A model generated the notes under the pieces. It was not told the DNA's origin. It did not search any database and worked only from the letters and a program-made list of their open reading frames with translations. The translations under genes were made by a program, and so were the position numbers. Source: Marasmius tenuissimus (taxonomy: Eukaryota > Basidiomycota > Agaricomycetes > Agaricales > Marasmiaceae). Taken from it: DNA of 64,000 nt. The stretch covers positions 868,001 through 932,000 of the forward strand of contig JAQOTA010000020.1 of the NCBI GenBank assembly GCA_029532415.1. The letters run 5' to 3'. Below, one piece after another: positions 56,272 to 64,000 of the stretch (positions are counted from its first letter, which is position 1; the number at the start of each line of letters is the position of its first letter).

Positions 56272-58095
56272 GTTACTGAATTGAACATAAATATTGATTG
56301 TTGTTAACGACTCTTTCGGAGATCCACGCATCTGGATCATAACACTTGGACTTTCAAGGTTGAGTACTTGGATTTCCACGTTGTTGCTCGCGTACGCGGT
56401 GCACTTTTCAGACACAGATGTCTCGGGACATCGTCAGAGGAGCACTCCGTGCATGAATCATCGTTCAAATTTGTTCGGAACTCTCGGGGGATGGCCGCGA
56501 TTAAGCAGCTACTTTCAGTGTTGTTCATTTGTGTTTTTTATCGCTGTCAGTCCCATCGTCTACCTCCGCCGTGCACTGGTATTTGGGAATACATCAAGAT
56601 AGTATTAGTCACCGGTTGGGCGGGTGAGTAAGTTGCATTGAAATCCTAATCCGGAACGCTTTGAACTGCAATGACTTGTGAACGTCTGAGCATCTAAAGT
56701 TTGTCCGCCACTCAGTCATCCCTTCAAAACAGGCCCCTAATTCAGGCTATGTAGTAGTACACTGTAAACCTAGACGGAAATCTCGAGATTTGAACGGCGG
56801 CGGAGTTTACTTCTCTTTCATCCGATTATTGGAAGTCCGTTAAATTGAGGCCCGCCATCGGGATCAACATGTCAAAGCTTGAACATCTCGTCCTTCATTG
56901 CGGGCCCTGAACTAGAACCGGCTTGTCAATTTCAAATCCAAGGTCTCCGAAACCATAAATCTACATCGCTTTGGCTCCAGATAGATGATTGGCAGGTTGT
57001 AGAATGGTCAATAAACGCAGCCCTGTCCCTCTCGATCATTCATCGATCATGGGCCAAAACCTTACGATACTCCCGTTGGCAAGATTAATTCTGGACCTCG
57101 GCGTAGCTACGATTTCGACGGAGCTCCAACTTCGGGACCGTCTCACTCACACAATCATGGAGTTCAGACGAGATCGATATAGTATGCGGCGGGTTTTCTC
57201 AAACGACACTATCCGAGCGGCGAATCAAAGCACACAGGCTTCTTCCCGTCCTTCAATTCATCCGGTAGTACGGAACTTAGAGAAACCGATGCTAGGGGCA
57301 TCGGGTGTTGCAATTCCCGGGTGATTGATTTATTGGTGTGCGTGCATATGGAAATCATCCTTGAGGGTCGTGACTACCAACAATTACCGTTTCACCTCAT
57401 CTTTGCAGAGGACCGGAGATGGTGTTAAGGCTGTCTTTCGCAGTTCTGAGCTCCGACTGTGACTGCGCGATCCATCGCGGAGAGAAACTTGCAAGTCTTA
57501 TACCATCGTGGCGTGGGAAATCACGAACTACTCAGTTCTCCATGCCTGGACTCGGTCATGAAACAACAACTGTCTGTTACTGGCTAGTGGCAGTACTGTC
57601 GTATTGATTTTACCAGTGGCGGGAACTACCACTCATTTGGTGGGTAGGCAAATAGAGGACTTACCCAGTAACCCAGTCCACGCCGCCGTCTGCTGCCACA
57701 GTAGTCCCGGTCAGTTGCGTACTGATAACGGGACCTTCCCACTCCTTGCCATCCGGTTAGGAGAAGCTCTTAAGGAATTCGGATGTGTTTTATTTATCAC
57801 TGACGCTTCTTTGACATGCCAGCAAGTTGTGTTGGAAATGAGTTGATAGCAAGTCACGATGACTAATAGATACCAGAGAACGATGGCTGCAATTCCGAGT
57901 TCGCCCCTCCATCTCAGGGGGTTACGAGCTCAGGTGAGCTCATGCCACCTTTAACCTCCGTGTCCTGGTGGCTAGATAATCAGGATTCAGAGAGACGTAA
58001 CTTGATGGATGGGTGCCGCTTTTCTATATCCAATTTCGGTTCCGTACTAGTTCGCTACGAGAATACCCACTCCCGCAAAAAAATTCAAGTCACAT
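56272..58095. other. Spacer between the tRNA-Lys genes
   Basis: Holds the second copy of the duplicated block at 56300-56530. Otherwise no gene is seen. Confidence 0.4.
56300..56530 (+). repeat. Duplicated non-coding block, copy 2
   Basis: CGCATCTGGATCATAA, CAAGGTTGAGTACTTGG, GCGTACGCGGTGCACTTTTC and CCGTGCATGAATCATCG match 52460-52690. Confidence 0.55.
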
Positions 58096-58198
58096 AGCCC
58101 ACCGCGAGGGTCGAACTCGCAGCCTTCAAATGTAAGGAGAACTCGACAATGCCTCTAATATAAAAGTCTGACGCTCTATCCGATTGAGCTAGGCGGGC
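58096..58198 (-). tRNA. tRNA-Lys(TTT) with about 31-nt intron
   Basis: Acceptor GCCCGCC pairs with GGTGGGC, discriminator T. D arm AGCTCAATCGGATAGAGC. Anticodon arm TCAGA-CTTTTA, intron, then TTTGA (one G-U). T arm GCGAG-TTCGACC-CTCGC. The anticodon is TTT. The body is almost the same as the CTT copy 1.9 kb away, apart from the anticodon and intron. Confidence 0.85.
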
Positions 58199-59288
58199 GA
58201 TATATTCAGCTTTGACCGTTTAACTGGATGGATGAAGTCGAGATTCGAGAATGTTTCCAACCGAGGTCGTTGAATGTTGAAACAGCCGTTACGATTAAAT
58301 CTCGAATAATTTATAGACCCCGAGCCTTCGGTTTAGTAAACTCATGAGACGAATCATAATCAAAGAGAGTCATGTTCGACTCGACTTGTTTGACTCTCGA
58401 TCCCATTCTCCCGAGGTCGGATACTGGAAAGAATCAATTCGCGTGAATCCAAGAGTTCTCGGGTCTTCGGTGTTTACTCTACCTCAACTTGAAAGTCAAA
58501 CAAGCTGTCCGAATTCCTTGGCTGTACCAAGCCTATGGTATGGCTATGGCACAAATATGGCACATATAATGGGAAATAATTATGAGCGAGATTTTGTAAA
58601 TGTGAGTTTTGAGACTTACCTGCAAGATATCCCTTTCGGCGGACTCTGAGACAGTGAGACGGTGAGACTTTCGAAATGAAGCCGCACCAAGACTCCCGCA
58701 AAGTGACCGATCACGTGACTAGCCGGCACCGGGCAAAGCCTGTATCGCGTGAGTGAAAGTATACCAACTACTTTGCACTAATGGGACCATGTATCCCGGA
58801 GGTTTGATTGTGCTTTGCTCAGACTCGAGATATGCTTTCTCCAAGTGCTTATCATGGTTCAGAAATTATAATTGTGTGAGAGACATGTTTGATCAAGTCA
58901 GATGACCCCGATTCTGAATGCTCTGCTGTGTCACTGTGGATGCAGCGTAGCTCAAACATGAATCGGACCATGTATCGCGGAGTTTTTATTCATGTCATCC
59001 CAGACTTGGTATTCAGCTTTTCTGATGCCCCAGGATGTTGCAAAAATGTCATTGAGGTTGAACTTGGTCCACTGTTGATATAGAGAACTATGGGACCTAT
59101 ACCGGGCAGTGCACATTCTAAAACATTCACGAATGGCGAGTATTGTGGGGACCATATATCCCGGGGGCTTATACCTATGCTTTCAAAAGTCAAGATATAG
59201 TCTTTCGGAACCTGCATGATGTCTAAAAAATACCGAATGAAGCGTTCTGAAAAGTACAGTCTATACTGGAACAAGGACGTGAAAATTG
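58199..59288. other. Spacer with ~180-bp spaced repeats
   Basis: GGACCATGTATCCCGGAGG (about 58786), GGACCATGTATCGCGGAG (about 58964) and GGACCATATATCCCGGGGG (about 59150) each start a similar stretch of about 70 bp with GACTCGAGATAT-, GACTTGGTATTC- or AAGTCAAGATATA-like sequence. They lie just 3' of the integrase gene. Confidence 0.5.
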
Positions 59289-60950
59289 TTACATCGACTG
59301 CATATGCTGTTCCATCAACAAGACTGCTTCACAATATACATCAATACCCCAGTTCTCATCGTCTCGAGTTGTATCAAACTCCTGATTGGAGAAGAACTCT
59401 CTACCCTCTGCAATCTCATCGTCATCATTAACAAACACTCCATCGGCCCTCTCCTGAGCACTGCACTCATATTTGCGATACTCAGGGTGCCGAGGATCAG
59501 CCCTAAGCTCATCTAAAGGTGGTAGCTCACCATCTTCCTCTCCATAGTTTGGACCAGATGCGGTGTTGATATCATCGCCTGGGTCCCCCGTCCAATATCC
59601 ACAATTGATAGCGGTCTCCCGACTCAACTCGTAGAGAGCCAGTGGTGACTGATTGCTGGCAGTGCACATACGGTGGCGGTTCCAGGATGCCATAGTGCGG
59701 TTGAGAGAAGCCTGGATGCGTGGCTGATACACAACATATAGGCAGATACGGTGGATAGGATCCTCCATGTTGAGAAGGTGAGCCTCCGTGAGGTATTCAA
59801 ACACCTTGCGAAATGATTCGATTGTGTCCTTCCTGACATCTCGCCAGGCGCGCTCGATTCGAACATTCTGTGTCGATCTAACCGATACCATACCAAATCA
59901 AATCAAGTTGGAATGGTATACAAATAAACAGACTTACCTCCCGCGTAGATATGCACGATGAGCCTCGCCCCATCTTCCAATCATCAGCCTTTCAACCTCG
60001 TTGTTCTCCCTTCCAAAGTCACCGCGCATCCGGCTTGGCCACCCATACATCCCTACCGCCTTCCGGAATATCATTGCGACAACAGAGGCACGTTTGTTAT
60101 TACAACAGTGCATGTATAGCATCAGACGAGAATGCCCATCCACACAGCCGTGGATATAGAGCCCCCAGGGTCTGAGCTTCTCATTTCCGTCGTGATGCCA
60201 CAGTGCATTGGCGCCTCTAACTTTGTACACTCTTCGCTTGATGCATCCACTCCATCTAGATTCGAAAATGAGCTCGGAATTCCAAATTGAGCAACGAAAA
60301 GACACAGCGTACCGCACAAAGACCTCAATGGCATCGACACGTCGCAAGCTCTCTTGTATCCGCAAAGGTGGTACCCGAAACCCATGTGCCTCGAGATGAC
60401 CCCTTACAATGACTGAGCCAGCGAGTGGATGAAGGAGGCTGATGGATGCAATGAGCTCATCCAGCTCATCATCAGAAATATTGTCGTACAAGGGTCGTGC
60501 CTTGGACAGGCCAGCAATGGAGAGATGGTTGTACAGTGTCCTCCGTGTGACACCAACAGCGTTGGCGATAGACTGCCAAGTGCATCCCAGGTTGTGAAGA
60601 TCGACAAGTCGATTGAGGTTCAGTTGGAATCGCGGGCGACCTGGCCTCCCCGAATAGACAAAATGGATTCGTGGATTGGATGATGGAGGTTGTTTCAGAA
60701 ACTCGGAAAGTGGAGTTGCGACTTCGACAATGACTTGTATGAGAGCCTCACATTCGTCCAGTGTGAGGTATTCATCTTCGAGGTTTGAGAGAATGTGAAA
60801 AATCCGCAATAGCTGACGCATTGCACACTCGACTGCAAACTCTTCTGCATCCGGAAGTGAATCAGCAATGCGAGCGGCTTCATGTACGACAGTCTCTGCA
60901 TGAAGAAGAAAGGCGTGTGTGCGGTCAGGACGATCGGAGGAGTCATCCAT
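59289..60950 (-). CDS. DDE integrase/transposase, fungal rve type (533 aa)
   Basis: Two exons (60950-59938, 59877-59289) with a 60-nt GT-AG intron encode 533 aa. After an acidic N-terminus, RPGRPRFQLNLNRLVDLHNL and GCTWQSIANAVGVTRRTLYN form a helix-turn-helix. The catalytic core follows: NALWHHDGNEKLRPWGLYIH, GCVDGHSRLMLYM (second-strand Asp), WPSRMRGDFGRENNEV (second Asp) and RSTQNVRIERAWRDVRK (Glu). This gives a complete D-D-E triad in the usual fungal integrase-core order. Proteins like this are common in mushrooms and probably mobilise IS3EU- or Ginger-like DNA transposons; the exact superfamily is not certain. No stops or frameshifts, so it may be active. Confidence 0.85.
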
Positions 60951-61278
60951 GAGCTAGGAAAACATGAAAGAGGAGTGAACGGTGTGACTAAGCCGCCGAA
61001 TCAAATTCAGAAGTTATATGTGCCTGAATCGTTCCAATCAGGTTCTGCTGGGTTCTGCTATTGTTCAATGGCAAGCCAAATTACTTCTATTGCTACGCAA
61101 CAAGTAGTTATCTATTTTATGCTGTTCATTCGCGTATCTACTGGTGGTTAAGGTCTTTGCACTTCAAGAGAAGGTGTGTAATACGATTGGAAAGCTTCAC
61201 CGTGTCATCCGTTCTCATCATCGGCAGCAATTTATCCGAATGGAAGATCTGGAAATGTGGTTTTTGAAAAACAATGGT
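60951..61278. other. Upstream region of the integrase gene
   Basis: 328 bp between the integrase start and the stop of the next gene on the same strand; nothing else recognised. Confidence 0.4.
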
Positions 61279-63991
61279 TTAGGAGAAAACAGAGCGACTT
61301 ACCCGAATCGCGATCTTATAAACATCGTAATCACTTTTCAACTTTACTTGACTCCAAGCCCACTCTGGATGGCGCTGGAGGTTCGGATACCAGCTGAAAC
61401 TTCGCCATAGATTCTCGTAGAATGGTCTAGCTTGCCCGCGTGAATGAAGATGTTGTGTTTCAAGGTCACGGATGAGACGTTCCCAGGGAGGCTCATCTGT
61501 AGACGAATCCACAGGGGTGGGAACAGGGCCTGCAGAAGATGTTGTAGGTTTCGACCCAGATTTTGGTTGCGGTTGGGGCCGTGACCGAGAAGATGATGAT
61601 GATGGCGGAGGAGGGAAGGGTGGAGGAGGGAACGAGCACCTAGAACCGTTCATTGGCTCGGACTGCGGCTCAGACGTAGGTGTCTCCGTGCGCTCTTCAC
61701 GACCGGTGCTATCAAATGGATCTAAACAGGCAGAAGATTAATATTAAACATGCGTAATATAGAAAGAGATCTTACCATCTCGGAAATGGAAATAGTGAGT
61801 GCCAGGGGGGGTCTCATCGTCCTCCGAATCTGATGAGAGTGTATGAACAGATCCTGGTCTGATATGTTCCTGAGTCAGTCTAGTTCAGAACGGTGGATGG
61901 AAAGGGAAGCCATGATCACCTTGGACTTTTGGGTATTGGTGACGCCTTTTTCTTTCCATCCGCCTAATAAACGAAAGAGTCAGCATAAGGAGCAATCTTG
62001 ATTGCATGAGAGTTGAAACATACCTTTGCCGTTGCGTGCACCCTCTCAGCTAAAGCATTGCACAGCTCACTAAAAACAACAAAGAGCTCATCATACATCT
62101 CCTGTCGGCGCTCCTCCCTCGGTAGAATAGGTGGATGTTCAAGAAACCGAATGAGCTTGAATAGGAGGCCGTCAGGACCATGAATTCCCCGTCGAAGCAC
62201 AGATGGGTCTATGCTAAGTGAGTCGTTCAGAGTATTGAAGTCCGCAACAATCATTCTCTTGTATAGTTCCGGCGATTTCGTATAGCCAGGAAATGTGGTG
62301 GCATCCAACGAGAGAAGGAGGTACTCCTGACTCGCAGTGGCGAGCTGTCCGATCAGATGGTCAGTGGGGTGTGTCTCAGTAAAAATGCAAAAGGCGACGC
62401 ACTGGAAGATTAGACACAAGATTCGTATGGTCCATTACACCGAAGAAATCAGCGAAACCGACAGGTGAATACCCCGCTCTCTGTACACGTGCCTGGAACA
62501 GGTGAAGAAGAGTACTGAGCGTTCGTCCTAGACTGTTTATCTCTGTGGCAACCGCGTTATAGACTTTCAAAGGAAGGGTAGATTGATGGGTGCGAAGGCC
62601 AGAGTGGAGGCCAAGAATTGACTTGACGAATGGATGGAGGCCATAGTCTCCGAGCATGAACAACTCAAAAAGGTGTTTGTCGTCCGATGGATCCAAAGAC
62701 AGGGAAGCTGCAAACTTGGTGAGGAAGTCAAGGGAGCGAAAAAGGTCTCCGGGCTCAAGACATTCTTCGACTATTGCAGTGAGACGCTGGACCTCCTTGC
62801 CTGAGCGTGTATACTTGTCGAGCTGAGCAAGAATACGACTGGGGATAGCAAGAATCGTGCTATATGGCCCCTGCCGCTTAGTAGGCCACTGGAAAGAGAT
62901 TAGATTGTGCTTTGGAAAAATGAAAATAAAAAAACGCACCCAGATAGCGCCTTTAGGGGGCTCAACCATGTTGTGGAATACACAGGCCACCGTCTGAATA
63001 GGGGACAGAAGAACCTCGCGATTTACTCCATCTTCTGAAATCGTTTCCGGTTTCTAGTCCGTGAGACTGAGATTAGTGGCTCTTCGTCGAAGTCACAGGG
63101 GTCATATTACTCACCGGGATTGCACTCTCATGCGGTACTTTTTCCTCCTCTTCAAGCGGATGTGGCACCTTCCCCTCTCCGTCGACCTGCTCAGCATCGG
63201 AGGAGGCTGTGTCACTACCACTCTCATCCGAGTCAGGAAACAGGTCCAATGATCCCTGTGCGAGAGCAATATAGATACGCCCATTGTAGCGACGTGTTGC
63301 GGTGTTTGTACCAAGTTCACGTAGGCTATTTCAGTTTTGAGTACCTGAGCCCACTGTATCAGATCGAAGACGACTTACCCTTTGAGGACTTCAAAGGTTG
63401 GACCAGAAATGTCGGCTGGACGTAAGATCGCAGGGTGACCAGGACCATTACCAGTACAGTAGAGGAATATAAAATTGTTCATAGCAGTTGTATCGTCACC
63501 AAAGAGGGTGTCTCCAGAGCCGCAAAACTTGGCCTTGATCGACGCAGTGATGTCCGCTTCGGAATCAGTACTGGAAATAGACAGTGGCCGCAATGTTTTC
63601 TGCTCGAAGTTCATAGAATCCCATCTAACGGCATTGCGATTGCATTCAGAGATAGGGTAAGCGCTAGAAAAAAATAACTCACTCCTTTGGTCCAGGCCGA
63701 TTGGTCCCTCCTGAGTAAACTTCGGAGGTTTTTGGCATGGGTAAGACATAGAGATTGAGGACTTCGTCGGGCTTCTGCTTCTTGGTGTTGGGGACCACAT
63801 TGTCGTTATTGTCGCTGTCAGCGGGCGGGTGCTTTCTCTTTTTCCCTTTGTTGCGAGTTGAGCGTCGATGGCTCTTTCCCTCTTCGAAAGCCTCGACCTG
63901 CGCCTGATAATAGGCCATAGATATGTAAATATGTGTCGTCAATTGGTATTATTGATGGTGGACTTACTTTTACGCCGGGGTCAAAGGCCAT
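61279..63991 (-). CDS. Hypothetical multi-exon gene, possible transposon partner
   Basis: The first exon starts at the ATG 63991 (MAFDPGVK), 10 nt from the window end, and splices to AQVEAFEEGKSHRRSTRNKG and KKRKHPPADSDNNDN, a basic nuclear-localisation-like stretch. Later exons read MNNFIFLYCTGNGPGHPAIL, ELGTNTATRRYNGRIYIALA, an acidic linker, VACVFHNMVEPPKGAIW, GPYSTILAIPSRILAQLDKY, DYGLHPFVKSILGLHSGLRT and FGVMDHTNLVSNLP. The last parts are PREERRQEMYDELFVVFSEL, a Pro/Ser tract, then WERLIRDLETQHLHSRG and WRSFSWYPNLQRHPEWAWSQ, ending at 61279. I do not recognise a domain. It has at least eight exons and no visible stops in the joins I tested. Its position 330 bp before the integrase on the same strand suggests a second protein of the same element. 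Confidence 0.55.
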
Positions 63992-64000
63992 TCTATCCTT

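Noticed and set aside
1..64000. CRISPR arrays, bacterial operons or ribosome-binding sites
   Set aside because: The sequence is clearly fungal nuclear DNA with spliceosomal introns; no regular short repeat-spacer arrays occur.

Overview
The window is eukaryotic and almost certainly comes from a filamentous basidiomycete of the Agaricomycetes. Genes are cut by many 45-80 nt introns with GTRNGT...YAG borders. tRNA genes carry short introns after the anticodon. The gene content fits too: Dal5-type MFS, GH92 mannosidase, MATE transporter, expanded F-box families, a RecQ-like helicase with a DUF6589-like protein, and a fungal rve-type integrase. There is no operon structure; most gene pairs are divergent or convergent.

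Layout. 1.3-3.5 kb: MFS anion/vitamin permease (-). 5.4-8.9 kb: secreted GH92 alpha-mannosidase (-). 10.5-11.6 kb: F-box-like single-exon gene (-), family A. 13.8-14.6 kb: small secreted protein (+). 15.74-22.65 kb: a complete mobile element carrying a divergent pair, a RecQ-like helicase (-, broken by one stop codon) and an intact DUF6589-like protein of 1042 aa (+). It is bounded by inverted repeats, terminal hairpins and a 9-bp direct repeat. 22.9-23.4 kb: hAT-like non-autonomous element. 24.4-25.3 kb: decayed family A F-box gene. 25.8-27.8 kb: MATE transporter (-), divergent from 28.4-30.2 kb, an agmatinase-like ureohydrolase with a signal peptide (+). 30.5-31.9 kb: second intact family A F-box gene (-).

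32.6-49.2 kb is a region of segmental duplication. A second F-box family (B, with a Cys4 knuckle) is present as two apparently intact genes, one gene split by a 1.66-kb TA-flanked insertion, and one deleted remnant. Mixed in are three tail-to-tail pairs of tRNA-Val(AAC) genes. One of these tRNA genes has a 768-bp Tc1/mariner-like element inside its intron. A dual-specificity phosphatase gene (45.0-45.7 kb) is the one clear single-copy housekeeping-type gene here.

49.2-59.2 kb is gene-poor: duplicated non-coding blocks, one hypothetical gene of 333 aa (51.2-52.3 kb), two intron-containing tRNA-Lys genes (CTT and TTT anticodons) and a tandem-like repeat. 59.3-64.0 kb holds a 533-aa DDE integrase and, on the same strand upstream, a long multi-exon gene of unknown function that starts 10 nt before the window end. 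They may be parts of one transposon whose right end lies outside.

The most notable result is the 6.9-kb RecQ/DUF6589 unit. Its ends can be read directly from the sequence and indicate that this gene pair moves as a transposon. Second is the transposon inserted in the intron of a tRNA gene.
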